From contig JAFATB010000022.1 in the NCBI GenBank assembly GCA_019244185.1, positions 186,001 through 250,000 on the forward strand: a DNA stretch of 64,000 nucleotides, written 5' to 3'. The notes beneath the pieces were generated by a model, which was not told the DNA's origin, did not search any database, and worked only from the letters and a program-made list of their open reading frames with translations. Positions 28,505 through 38,192 of this stretch are shown piece after piece. The position numbers were made by a program, and so were the translations under genes. Each line of letters starts with the position of its first letter. Position 1 is the stretch's first letter. This DNA is from Acidobacteriota bacterium. Its GTDB lineage: Bacteria > Acidobacteriota > Thermoanaerobaculia > Gp7-AA8.

Positions 28505-31500
28505 ATGAAAAAGAAGCTTGCGGTTGCAGCAACTCTCCTGGTCACTCTTCTTTGCACTTCATCGGCGCTCGCTCAGGCCACGGCCAACTACGTGTACGCG
28601 ACGAACGTCAGCGGCACGTTCACCGACATGAGCAGCGGCACCACGCAGCTCGTTCCGGCCGGTGCCGACGACGGGGCTTCCGTGTTGACGAACATCGGCT
28701 TCGACTTCGTCTTCATGGGTACGCGCTACGCGCAGTTCAGCGCGAGCTCCAACGGGTACATCCGGCTCGGCGCGGTGGTTTCGACCACGCAGTACGCGCT
28801 GGCCACCGGCGCGCTGCCTCTGATCACGGCGATGGGCTCGGACATGATCGTCAGCACGTCGGGCAAGGTCCACTACAAGGTGACCGGCGCCGCGCCGAAT
28901 CGCGTGCTCACGGTCGAATGGCTCAACGAGACCATCATCTACGACGGCGTCGGCACCAGCACGGACGGCACCTATCAGGTCCGCCTCCACGAAACCACCG
29001 GCCAGATCGAAGCTGTGTACGGCGCGATGAACCGCAACACCGGTACGGGCTTCAGCAACGCGATGAACGCGCAGTACGTCGGCTTCTCGACGACAGCCAC
29101 CGCGTTCGCGACCGTCGACTTCGGCACGAACAGCGAGAACACCAGCGGCACCGCGTTCGGCAACCAGGCCACGCTCGGCGCGCCGATCCCGAACCTCAAC
29201 ACGCCGACGGACGGCTCGCGCCGCGTCTACTCGTTCACGCCGCCGATTCCGAACCCGCCGACGGGACTCTCGTTCACCGGCGTCACGCCGATCGCGATGA
29301 CGCTCAACTGGACCGACTCCTCGAATGAGCTGAGCTATCTCGTTTATCGGTCGACCGACGGCGTGAACTACACGTTCGACGGAACCGCCGCGCTCAACGC
29401 CACGAGCTACAACGCGACCGGCCTCCTGCCCAACACGACGTACTTCTGGCAGGTCTACGCCATCAGCGAAGGCGGCATGAGCAGCCCGCTGAGCGGCAGC
29501 CAGCTGACGCCCGCTGGTGGCAACGTCAGCTCGACCGCGGCCGGCGGCCTCTGGAGCGCGCCCGCGACGTGGGCCGGCGGCGTCGTGCCGACGAGCACCG
29601 ACAACGTGACCATTGCCGACGGCGCGACCGTCACCATCGATACCGCCGCGTCCGCGCTCAGCCTCAACGTCGGCACCGGCGGCGCCGCGGCGGTTCTTCA
29701 ATACGAGACCACCACTGCGCGAACGCTGACGGTCGGCACGAACGTGCTCATCGCCAGCAACGGCACATTCCGGACTGGCGCGGCGGGCTTGGTGACGACG
29801 CACGTGCTCTCCGTCGGCATCAATCTCACGAACAACGGCGTGCTCGACTTTTCCACCAACGCGAACACCGCCGGCGCGACGATCACCTTCACCGGCCCGA
29901 ACAACACGACGTTCTCCGGCTCCGGCGCGACCACCGACATCCGTCAGATCACCGTGAGCAAGGGCACGACGGCGACGACGGTCGTCGAGATCACGACGTC
30001 GAACCTCACCGTGCAGGGCGTCACGACGGACGTCGCCGGCTGGCTGGTCTTCGGGACCGGCGGCACGTTCAAGCTCTCCGGCACGTTCGCCGGCACCAAC
30101 CGCGTCTTCACCGGCGCGTCCTACACGATCCCCACCACGGGCGCGTTCTGGCTCAACAACCCGAATTACACCGTCGCCGGACAGAACGGCTCACCCACGC
30201 TTGCCGGATTGCTGCGCATCACGCAGGGCACCTTCAACATCGGTACGGCCACCGGCAACTCGATGGGCTTCAGCGCCGGCAGCACCGTCATCATCGAAGG
30301 CGGCGCCGTCAACGCCGCCGGCCGCTTCGGAGTCGCGGCGGCCGGCAACGCGATCAACTACACGCAATCCGCAGGCACGGTGACGGTCTGCACGATCGGC
30401 AACGCCTCGGCCACGCTCGGCAGCTTCGACCTCGGCACATCTCTCAGCTCGAACATCAGTCTGAGCGGCGGCACGATCGTCGCGCAACTGGCGGCGAGCG
30501 CGATCGATTACCGCATGCAGTCGGGCGCAGGCCCCGACTCCATCACCGGCGGCACGCTGCAACTCGGCAATGCCGCTTCCGGCGCCGCGAAGACCTTCAA
30601 TCTGCGCGGCATCATGCCGGCCATCAACCTCACCACCACCAGCGCGAACCACAACGCGACGGTGAGCTCGACGGTCACCGCCGCCTTCACCTTCACTGCG
30701 GCGATGGGCAACATCACCATCGGTGGCGGCACGCTCAATCTTGGCAACACGCCCTTTATCATGTTCGGCCCGTCGCTCACCAACAACGGCACGCTCACGG
30801 CGACCGGTGGAAGCAGCCGCCTCTATTGGGCCGGCAGCGTCGCGCAGACCTACAGCGGCAGCGGTGTGACGACGGCACCGATGACGAGCTTCGAGCTCGA
30901 CAACCCTCTCGGCCTGACCCTCAGCTCGACGAACCAGGTCATCACCGGCCGCATCATCCTCTTCACCGGGAGCATCACCGGCGCCAACAAGATCACGCTC
31001 GGCAACGGCGGCGCGACGAGCGGCATCGTGCAGATCGGCAACACCACCACGCCCCTCGCCGCCGGCACGCTGGATTCCGCGCCGACCTTCAACCTCGGCA
31101 CCGGCGGCGAAATCATCTCGTATCTGCGCACCACGGCCTCGCGTTCCACCGGCTTCGAGGTGAACCCGACGCGCACACTCACCACGATGACGTACGACGA
31201 CGACAATCCGACGCATACGCTGACGATCGCCGGCGGCGATCTGACCGTCACCGGAGCGAGCAACCTCACGAACGGACGCATCGTCACCGGTGCGAACACG
31301 CTGATCGCGGGCGGAACGGTCGCGCGCACCGCCGGCTACGTCGACGGCAACCTGCGCAAGCCATTCGCCGCCGCGGGCAGCGCGACGTTCGAGCTCGGCA
31401 CCGCCAACGGCTACACGCCCGTCACCTTCAACGCCACCGCGGGCACGTTCCCGACGAACGTCACGATCGCCGCGATCCAGACCGCGGCTCCCGGCATCCA

Positions 31501-34500
31501 GCCGGCCAGTCAGGTCATCACGCGCTACTGGAACCTCACGGCCTCCGGCGTCACGGCGGACGTCACGTTCAGCTATCTCGATCCGACGGACATCCCGGTC
31601 ACGGTGCCCGAGGGCGGGATGCACGTGTTCCGTCACGAGTCGGGAAATCCGGCGGACTACTCGGATCAGGGCGGCGTCATCAACACCGCGGCGAACACGG
31701 CGACCGTCAGCGGCGTGACGTCGTTCTCCGCGTGGACGCTCGCCACGCCGGGCGCGGAGCTCTCGATCACGAAGACCGACGGCGTGACCAACGCGACGCC
31801 CGGCGGCAGCGTGACCTATACGATCACCGCTGGCAATAACGGTCCCGGCGCGAATACCTCGGCGGGCGTGACGGACACGTTCCCCGCCGGTCTCACGTGC
31901 TCGACGACCTGCACCGGCGCCTTGGGCGGCACCTGCACCGCCGGTCCGTTCGCCGGCAACATCAACGATCTCGCGAACATCCCCTCCGGCGGCACGGTCA
32001 CCTACACCTCGACGTGCACGGTCGACTCGTCGCTCACGGGCACGCTCTCCAACACCGCGAGCGTCGCTCCGGGCGCCGTCAACGACTCGTTCGCCGCCAA
32101 CAACTCCGCCACCGACAACGACGCGCTGGCGGCCAGCGCTGACTTCAGCATCACGAAGACCGACGGCGTGACCACCGCGACGCCGGGCGGCTCGGTGACG
32201 TACACGATCACGGCGAGCAACGCCGGCCCGAGCGCCGGCTCCGGCGTGACGGTCGCCGACACGTTCCCCGCGGTGCTCACCTGCACGTGGACGTGCGTCG
32301 GCGCGGGTGGCGGCACCTGCACCGCCTCGGGCTCGGGCAACCTCAACGACTCGACGAACCTGCCGGTCGGCGGCAGCGTCACCTACACCGCGTCGTGCTC
32401 GATCGCCTCTTCAGCGACCGGGACGCTCAGCAACACCGCGACCGTCGCCGCGCCGGGCGGCATCAGCGATCCGACGCCGGGCAACAACTCCGCGACCGAC
32501 AGCGACACGCTCGCGGCGAGCGCGGACCTGTCGATCACGAAGACCGACGGCGTGACGACCGCGACGCCGGGCGGTTCGGTGACGTACACGATCACCGCGA
32601 GCAACGCCGGTCCGAGCAATGCGCTGGGGTCGACGATCGCGGACACGTTCCCCGCGTCGCTCACGTGCACCTGGACCTGCGCGGGACTCGGCGGCGGCAC
32701 CTGCACCGCGTCCGGCTCCGGCAACATCAACGGCTCGGCGAACCTGCCGAGCGGCGGCAGCGTGACGTACACCGCGAGCTGCAACATCTCCGCGAGTGCG
32801 ACCGGAACGCTGAGCAACACCGCAACGGTCGCGGCGCCGGGCGGCGTCACCGACCCGACTCCGGGCAACAACTCCGCGACCGACAGCGACACGCTCGCCG
32901 CGAACGCGGACCTGTCGATCACGAAGACCGACGGCGTGACGAACGCGACGCCGGGCGGCTCGGTGACGTACACCATCACCGCGAGCAACGCCGGTCCGAG
33001 CAACGCGTCGGGCTCCACCGTCGCCGACACGTTCCCGGCATCGCTCACGTGCACGTGGACCTGCGTCGGCGCGGGCGGCGGCACGTGCACGGCGGCGGGC
33101 TCCGGCAACATCAACGACACGACGAACCTGCCGTCGGGCGGCGCCGTCACCTACACCGCGTCGTGCACAATTTCCGGTGCAGCGTCGGGAACGCTGAGCA
33201 ACACCGCGACCGTCGCCGCGCCCGCGGGCGTGACGGATTCCGCTCCGGGCAACAACTCCGCGACCGACTCCGACACGCTCGGCGCGAACGCCGATCTGTC
33301 GATCACGAAGACCGACGGCGTGACCACCGCCACGCCGGGCGGCTCGACGACGTACACGATCACCGCGAGCAATGCCGGCCCGAGCAGCGCGGCCGGCTCC
33401 ACCGTCGCCGACACGTTCCCAGCGTCGCTCACGTGCACGTGGACGTGCGTCGGTGCCGGCGGCGGCACGTGCACGGCGTCGGGTTCCGGCAACATCAACG
33501 ACTCGGCGAATCTCCCGTCGGGCGGCAGCGTCACCTACACCGCGTCCTGCACCATTTCCGGTGCAGCGAGCGGAACGCTCAGCAACACCGCCACGGTTGC
33601 CGCACCGGCCGGCGTGACGGATTCGAATCCGGGCAACAACTCCGCGACCGACAGCGACACCCTCGGCGGGACCGCGGACCTGTCCATCACGAAGACCGAC
33701 GGCGTGACGACCGCGACGGCCGGCGGCTCGGTGACGTACACAATCACCGCGAGCAACGCCGGCCCGAGCAACGCCACCGGCGCAACTGTCGCGGACACGT
33801 TCCCGGCGTCGCTCACGTGCTCATGGACGTGCGTCGGCGCGGGCGGCGGCACGTGCACGGCGTCGGGCTCCGGCAACATCAACAACAGCGTCAATCTGCC
33901 GGGCGGCGGCAGCGTCACGTACACCGCGAGCTGCACCATCTCCAGTTCCGCCACCGGGACGCTCAGCAACACCGCAACGGTGGCCGCGCCGGCCGGAATG
34001 ACGGAGTCGAACCCCGGCAACAACTCCGCGACCGACAGCGACACGCTCGTCGCGAGCGCCAACCTATCGATCACGAAGACCGACGGCGTCACCACGGCGA
34101 CGGCTGGCGGTTCGACGACGTACACCATCACCGCGAGCAACGCCGGCCCGAGCAACGCATCCGGCGCCACCGTCGCGGACACGTTCCCGGCATCGCTCAC
34201 GTGCACGTGGACGTGCGTCGGTGCCGGCGGCGGCACGTGCACCGCGTCGGGCTCCGGCAATCTCAATGACACCGTGAATCTGCCGTCCGGCGGCAGCGTG
34301 ACGTACACCGCGGCGTGCACAATTTCCGGTGCAGCGACTGGGACGCTCAGCAACACCGCAACGGTCGCCGCGCCGGGTGGCGTGACCGATCCCACGCCGG
34401 GCAACAACTCCGCGACCGACAGCGACACGCTCGGCGCGAGCGCCGACCTGTCGATCACGAAGACCGACGGCGTCACCACGGCGACAGCCGGCGGCTCGAC

Positions 34501-36478
34501 GACGTACACGATCACCGCGAGCAACGCCGGTCCGAGCAACGCATCGGGCGCGACGGTCGCGGACACGTTCCCCGCATCGCTCACGTGCACGTGGACGTGC
34601 GTGGGCGCGGGCGGCGGCACGTGCACCGCGTCGGGCTCCGGCAATCTCAACGACACCGTGAACCTGCCGAGCGGCGGCAGCGTGACGTACACCGCGGCGT
34701 GCACAATTTCCGGTGCAGCGACGGGAACGCTCAGCAACACCGCGACGGTCGCCGCCCCGGGCGGCGTGACCGATCCGACGCCGGGCAACAACTCCGCGAC
34801 CGACAGCGACACGCTCGGCGCGAGCGCCGATCTGTCGATCACCAAGACCGACGGTGTCACCACGGCGACGGCCGGCGGTTCGACGACGTACACGATCACC
34901 GCCAGCAACGCCGGCCCGAGCAACGCGACCGGCGCAACCGTCGCGGACACGTTCCCCGCTTCGCTCACGTGCACGTGGACGTGCGTGGGTGCGGGCGGCG
35001 GCACGTGCACCGCATCCGGCTCCGGCAATCTCAACGACACCGTGAACCTGCCGTCCGGCGGCAGTGTGACCTACACCGCGGCGTGCACGATTTCCGGTGC
35101 AGCCACGGGAACGCTCAGCAACACCGCCACGGTCGCCGCGCCGGGCGGCGTGACCGATCCGACGCCGGGCAACAACTCCGCGACCGACAGCGACACGCTC
35201 GGGGCGAGCGCCGATCTTTCGATCACGAAGACCGACGGCGTCACCACGGCGACGGCCGGCGGTTCGACGACCTACACGATCACCGCGAGCAACGCCGGTC
35301 CGAGCAACGCCACCGGCGCGACCGTCGCGGACACTTTCCCCGCATCGCTCACGTGCACGTGGACGTGCGCGGGACTCGCCGGCGGCACCTGCACCGCGTC
35401 CGGCTCCGGCAACATCAACGACACGGTGAACCTGCCGAGCGGCGGCAGCGTCACGTACACCGCGAGCTGCTCGATCTCCGGCAGCGCGAGCGGAACGCTG
35501 AGCAACACCGCAACGGTCGCCGCGCCGGGTGGTGTGACCGATCCAACGCCGGGCAACAACTCCGCGACCGACACCGACACGCTCGGCGCGAGCGCCGATC
35601 TGTCGATCACGAAGACCGACGGCGTCACGAGCGTCTCCGCCGGCGGCTCGACGACGTACACCATCACCGCGAGCAACGTCGGTCCGAGCAACGCGTCCGG
35701 CGCAAGCGTCGCGGACACGTTCCCCGCGTCGCTCACGTGCACGTGGACGTGCGTGGGCGCGGGCGGCGGCACGTGCACCGCGTCCGGCTCCGGCAATCTC
35801 AACGACTCGGTGAACCTGCCCAGCGGCGCGAGCGTGACGTACACCGCGGCGTGCACGATCTCCGGCTCCGCGAGCGGAACGCTCACCAACACGGCGACGA
35901 TCGCCCCGCCGGGCAGCGTGACCGATCCGACGCCGGGCAACAACTCCGCGACCGACAGCGACACGATCTCCGCGGCTGGCGGAGCGGCGGTGTCGGGCAC
36001 GAAGAGCGTGTCCGGCAGCTTCACCGCCGGCAGCAACGTGACCTACACCATCGTGCTCACGAACAACGGCAGCGGCGCGCAGGGCGACAACCCCGGGAAC
36101 GAGTTCGTCGACGTCCTCCCGCCGCAACTCACGCTCGTTTCCGCGAGCGCGTCGAGCGGCAGCGCCGTGGCCATCGTCGCCACGAACACCGTGACGTGGA
36201 ACGGCGGCATCGCCGCGGGCGGCTCGGTGACGATCACCATCACCGCGACCGTCGAGGCGAATCCCGTCGGGACGACGATCTCCAACCGCGGCACCATCAG
36301 CTACGACAGTGACGGCAACGGCACCAACGACACCACCACGCAGACCGACTCCGCCGGCGGCGGCGCGACGGTCTTCCAGGTCAGTGCCGGCGGCATCCCC
36401 GCGCTCTCGCCCCTCGGCCTCTCGCTGCTGATCGGCGCGCTCGCCGCGCTGGCCGCGGCGGTTCTCAAGCGGCAGTAA
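28505..36478 (+). CDS. Giant secreted DUF11-repeat protein with IPTL-like C-terminus
   Basis: 2657 residues. After a signal peptide (about 1-24) come a beta domain with nidogen-like features (about 25-240), a fibronectin type III domain (about 247-335, PPTGLSFTG ... YLVYRSTDG), a long Gly/Thr/Asn-rich beta-helix-like region (about 340-1080), eleven tandem DUF11 repeats of 128 residues (about 1085-2492, each with SITKTDGVT, ADTFPASLTCTW and NTATVAAP), a divergent twelfth DUF11-like unit, and a C-terminal IPALSPLGLSLLIGALAAL-KRQ tail resembling IPTL-type sorting signals. Each repeat has four Cys. It is probably a surface adhesin or S-layer-like fibre; anchoring by an exosortase-type system is inferred, and no such enzyme is in the window. 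ATG at 28505 is preferred because of the AAGGAAG site and the signal peptide. Confidence 0.85.
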   Translation: MKKKLAVAATLLVTLLCTSSALAQATANYVYATNVSGTFTDMSSGTTQLVPAGADDGASVLTNIGFDFVFMGTRYAQFSASSNGYIRLGAVVSTTQYALATGALPLITAMGSDMIVSTSGKVHYKVTGAAPNRVLTVEWLNETIIYDGVGTSTDGTYQVRLHETTGQIEAVYGAMNRNTGTGFSNAMNAQYVGFSTTATAFATVDFGTNSENTSGTAFGNQATLGAPIPNLNTPTDGSRRVYSFTPPIPNPPTGLSFTGVTPIAMTLNWTDSSNELSYLVYRSTDGVNYTFDGTAALNATSYNATGLLPNTTYFWQVYAISEGGMSSPLSGSQLTPAGGNVSSTAAGGLWSAPATWAGGVVPTSTDNVTIADGATVTIDTAASALSLNVGTGGAAAVLQYETTTARTLTVGTNVLIASNGTFRTGAAGLVTTHVLSVGINLTNNGVLDFSTNANTAGATITFTGPNNTTFSGSGATTDIRQITVSKGTTATTVVEITTSNLTVQGVTTDVAGWLVFGTGGTFKLSGTFAGTNRVFTGASYTIPTTGAFWLNNPNYTVAGQNGSPTLAGLLRITQGTFNIGTATGNSMGFSAGSTVIIEGGAVNAAGRFGVAAAGNAINYTQSAGTVTVCTIGNASATLGSFDLGTSLSSNISLSGGTIVAQLAASAIDYRMQSGAGPDSITGGTLQLGNAASGAAKTFNLRGIMPAINLTTTSANHNATVSSTVTAAFTFTAAMGNITIGGGTLNLGNTPFIMFGPSLTNNGTLTATGGSSRLYWAGSVAQTYSGSGVTTAPMTSFELDNPLGLTLSSTNQVITGRIILFTGSITGANKITLGNGGATSGIVQIGNTTTPLAAGTLDSAPTFNLGTGGEIISYLRTTASRSTGFEVNPTRTLTTMTYDDDNPTHTLTIAGGDLTVTGASNLTNGRIVTGANTLIAGGTVARTAGYVDGNLRKPFAAAGSATFELGTANGYTPVTFNATAGTFPTNVTIAAIQTAAPGIQPASQVITRYWNLTASGVTADVTFSYLDPTDIPVTVPEGGMHVFRHESGNPADYSDQGGVINTAANTATVSGVTSFSAWTLATPGAELSITKTDGVTNATPGGSVTYTITAGNNGPGANTSAGVTDTFPAGLTCSTTCTGALGGTCTAGPFAGNINDLANIPSGGTVTYTSTCTVDSSLTGTLSNTASVAPGAVNDSFAANNSATDNDALAASADFSITKTDGVTTATPGGSVTYTITASNAGPSAGSGVTVADTFPAVLTCTWTCVGAGGGTCTASGSGNLNDSTNLPVGGSVTYTASCSIASSATGTLSNTATVAAPGGISDPTPGNNSATDSDTLAASADLSITKTDGVTTATPGGSVTYTITASNAGPSNALGSTIADTFPASLTCTWTCAGLGGGTCTASGSGNINGSANLPSGGSVTYTASCNISASATGTLSNTATVAAPGGVTDPTPGNNSATDSDTLAANADLSITKTDGVTNATPGGSVTYTITASNAGPSNASGSTVADTFPASLTCTWTCVGAGGGTCTAAGSGNINDTTNLPSGGAVTYTASCTISGAASGTLSNTATVAAPAGVTDSAPGNNSATDSDTLGANADLSITKTDGVTTATPGGSTTYTITASNAGPSSAAGSTVADTFPASLTCTWTCVGAGGGTCTASGSGNINDSANLPSGGSVTYTASCTISGAASGTLSNTATVAAPAGVTDSNPGNNSATDSDTLGGTADLSITKTDGVTTATAGGSVTYTITASNAGPSNATGATVADTFPASLTCSWTCVGAGGGTCTASGSGNINNSVNLPGGGSVTYTASCTISSSATGTLSNTATVAAPAGMTESNPGNNSATDSDTLVASANLSITKTDGVTTATAGGSTTYTITASNAGPSNASGATVADTFPASLTCTWTCVGAGGGTCTASGSGNLNDTVNLPSGGSVTYTAACTISGAATGTLSNTATVAAPGGVTDPTPGNNSATDSDTLGASADLSITKTDGVTTATAGGSTTYTITASNAGPSNASGATVADTFPASLTCTWTCVGAGGGTCTASGSGNLNDTVNLPSGGSVTYTAACTISGAATGTLSNTATVAAPGGVTDPTPGNNSATDSDTLGASADLSITKTDGVTTATAGGSTTYTITASNAGPSNATGATVADTFPASLTCTWTCVGAGGGTCTASGSGNLNDTVNLPSGGSVTYTAACTISGAATGTLSNTATVAAPGGVTDPTPGNNSATDSDTLGASADLSITKTDGVTTATAGGSTTYTITASNAGPSNATGATVADTFPASLTCTWTCAGLAGGTCTASGSGNINDTVNLPSGGSVTYTASCSISGSASGTLSNTATVAAPGGVTDPTPGNNSATDTDTLGASADLSITKTDGVTSVSAGGSTTYTITASNVGPSNASGASVADTFPASLTCTWTCVGAGGGTCTASGSGNLNDSVNLPSGASVTYTAACTISGSASGTLTNTATIAPPGSVTDPTPGNNSATDSDTISAAGGAAVSGTKSVSGSFTAGSNVTYTIVLTNNGSGAQGDNPGNEFVDVLPPQLTLVSASASSGSAVAIVATNTVTWNGGIAAGGSVTITITATVEANPVGTTISNRGTISYDSDGNGTNDTTTQTDSAGGGATVFQVSAGGIPALSPLGLSLLIGALAALAAAVLKRQ
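31757..35980 (+). repeat. Eleven tandem 384-bp repeats
   Basis: The SITKTDGVT segment recurs at exactly 384-bp intervals (31763, 32147, 32531, 32915, and so on to 35603). Repeats 7-10 (about 34060-35600) are almost identical at the DNA level; the first and last are more diverged. This points to recent duplication or gene conversion and makes the region prone to copy-number change and assembly collapse. Confidence 0.95.
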
Positions 36479-36488
36479 CCACGACTCA

Positions 36489-36516
36489 CGGCGCCCGCTC
36501 GTTCGAGCGGGCGCCG
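36489..36516 (+). terminator. Hairpin after the DUF11 gene
   Basis: Perfect 12-bp stem CGGCGCCCGCTC / GAGCGGGCGCCG with a GTTC loop, starting 11 bp past the stop. No T-run follows. Confidence 0.6.
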
Positions 36517-36555
36517 CGAGCGCCGCCGCAACGGACGCGCGCGCGTCCATTCCTT

Positions 36556-36561
36556 TAGAAT
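36556..36561 (+). promoter_or_regulatory. Candidate -10 box, leaderless start
   Basis: TAGAAT lies 9 nt before the ATG at 36571. No ribosome-binding site is seen, so transcription probably starts at or near the ATG. Confidence 0.5.
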
Positions 36562-36570
36562 CGCGGCAAA

Positions 36571-36813
36571 ATGTCGCTTCCCCTCTTCTTCGCGCTCTAC
36601 TGCCTCGAGGCGGGGATGTTCTTCACCGCGCTGCCGTGGACGCGGCTCTGGACGCTCAACGCCGTCCTGCACCACAACGCGCTCATCGCGCTCTGGGCCG
36701 ACAATCCGTACGTCCGCGGCTTCGTCTCCGGACTGGGCGTGGTGCACGTGATGGTGGGCGTGCGGGAGTTGGTGCGCCTCAGCCGCGCGCGGCGGGGGAG
36801 CGGCGCGCGGTGA
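36571..36813 (+). CDS. Small membrane protein
   Basis: 80 residues with two hydrophobic segments (about 4-22, and about 48-66 around YVRGFVSGLGVVHVMVGV) and a basic C-terminus. No known family is recognised. A -10-like TAGAAT lies directly upstream. Its stop overlaps the GTG of the MscS/cNMP channel gene by 4 bp, so a role as accessory of that channel is plausible (inference). Confidence 0.65.
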   Translation: MSLPLFFALYCLEAGMFFTALPWTRLWTLNAVLHHNALIALWADNPYVRGFVSGLGVVHVMVGVRELVRLSRARRGSGAR

Positions 36814-38189
36814 CGCGGCGCTCGCGCGTTGTCGTCCCGCTCCTCTTCGGCGCGGCGCTGTTCGCCGTCTACGCGTTCCTAGCGGCGAACGCGGCGCTCA
36901 TCGCGCGCGCGGGCTTCGATCCGGCGCGCGTGCGCAATGCGGCCAAGTTCATCGCCCTCGTCCCGATCATCTTCGCCGCGGTACGGCTGCTCGATCTGCT
37001 CGCCTTCGACGTCGTCGCGCCGCGCCGGCGGCAGGTGCACGCGCCGATGCTGCTGCGCGAGATCGTCTCCATCGCGCTCTACTTCGTCCTCTTCGGCTAC
37101 GCGCTCTCGGCCATCTTCGAATACCGCGTCACCGCGTTCCTCGCCACCGGCACCGTCGTCGCCGCGGTTCTCGGTCTCGCGCTGCAGGAAACGCTCGGCA
37201 ATCTCTTCGCCGGCATCGCGCTGCATCTCGAGGACAGCTTCACGATCGGCGACGTCGTGCGCACCGGCGACTACTTCGGCGTCGTCGAGGCGGTGCGCTG
37301 GCGCGGCACGCGGATCCGCACGTTCAACAACAACCTGGTCATCGTGCCGAACTCGATCCTCGCGCGCGAGCGGTTGGAAGTCTTTCCGCGCAACAACCTC
37401 AACGCGCGCGTGCTGCAGGTCGGCGTCGACTATCACGTCCCGCCGGAAGCGGTGATCCGCGTGCTCGCGCAGGCCGCGGCGAACGTCGACGGCGTGTCGG
37501 CGGAGCTGCCCGTCGTCGCGCGCGTGGGCGGCTTCGCGGAATCGTCGGTGACGTACGAGGTGAAGTACTACACGCACGACTTCTCGACGCGCGACCGCAT
37601 CGACGCGGAGATGCGCAAGGCCATCTGGTACGCGCTGCAGCGCAACCAGATGCCGATCAGCTTTCCGGTGCGCGCGATGCAGACGTACGAGCCGCCGCCG
37701 CCGCGCCACGTGCCGCAGCCGGACGAGATCGTGGACCGTTTGGCGAAGATCGACATTCTCTCGCCGCTGCCGCGCAAGGCGCAGCAGGCCATTGCCGCGG
37801 CGGCGCGCGTGCTCGTGTTCGCGCGCGGCGAGACCATCATCCGCGGCGGCGCCGCCGGCGACTCGATGTTCGTCGTGCATGAAGGCAGCGTCTCGGTGCG
37901 CGCCGGCGGCGAGGAAGTGGCCACGCTCGCGCCGGGCGACTTCTTCGGCGAGATGGCGCTGCTCACCGGCGAGTCGCGCACGGCGGACGTCGTGGCGCTC
38001 ACCGAAGTCGTGGCCGTCGAGATCGCGAAGCTCGCCCTGCAGCCGGTGCTGCAGGATCATCCCGAGCTCGCGCAGGCGATCTCCGAGGAAGTGACGGCGC
38101 GGCGCGGCGACCTCGACTCGCGGCGCAGCGAGGAGCCGGAGGCGCAGAGCAGCGTGCTGTCGCGCATCCGCGCGTACTTTGGACTCTGA
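36810..38189 (+). CDS. MscS-type channel with C-terminal cyclic-nucleotide-binding domain
   Basis: Inner-membrane channel of the bacterial cyclic-nucleotide-gated MscS-like class, 459 residues. About four transmembrane helices occupy the first 130 residues; the pore-lining helix and MscS core follow (GLALQETLGNLFAGIALHLE, FTIGDVVRTGDYFGVVEAVRWRGTR, NNNLVIVPNS). A cytoplasmic cNMP domain is at about 310-420 with GDFFGEMALLTGESRTADV; the Glu and Arg of the phosphate-binding cassette are intact. The start is GTG at 36810; the open frame upstream is a shadow of the previous gene. No cyclase gene is seen here. Confidence 0.9.
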   Translation: MTRRSRVVVPLLFGAALFAVYAFLAANAALIARAGFDPARVRNAAKFIALVPIIFAAVRLLDLLAFDVVAPRRRQVHAPMLLREIVSIALYFVLFGYALSAIFEYRVTAFLATGTVVAAVLGLALQETLGNLFAGIALHLEDSFTIGDVVRTGDYFGVVEAVRWRGTRIRTFNNNLVIVPNSILARERLEVFPRNNLNARVLQVGVDYHVPPEAVIRVLAQAAANVDGVSAELPVVARVGGFAESSVTYEVKYYTHDFSTRDRIDAEMRKAIWYALQRNQMPISFPVRAMQTYEPPPPRHVPQPDEIVDRLAKIDILSPLPRKAQQAIAAAARVLVFARGETIIRGGAAGDSMFVVHEGSVSVRAGGEEVATLAPGDFFGEMALLTGESRTADVVALTEVVAVEIAKLALQPVLQDHPELAQAISEEVTARRGDLDSRRSEEPEAQSSVLSRIRAYFGL

Positions 38190-38192
38190 CGC

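Noticed and set aside
33535..35040. Repetitive minus-strand frame opposite the DUF11 repeats (501 codons)
   Set aside because: It repeats with the 384-bp period only because the sense strand repeats; no start signals or independent domain.
31757..35980. CRISPR-like array
   Set aside because: The 384-bp period is coding repeats in one frame without spacers.
34064..36550. 828-codon minus-strand frame
   Set aside because: Arg/Ala/Gly-rich antisense translation of the repeat array, not protein-like.
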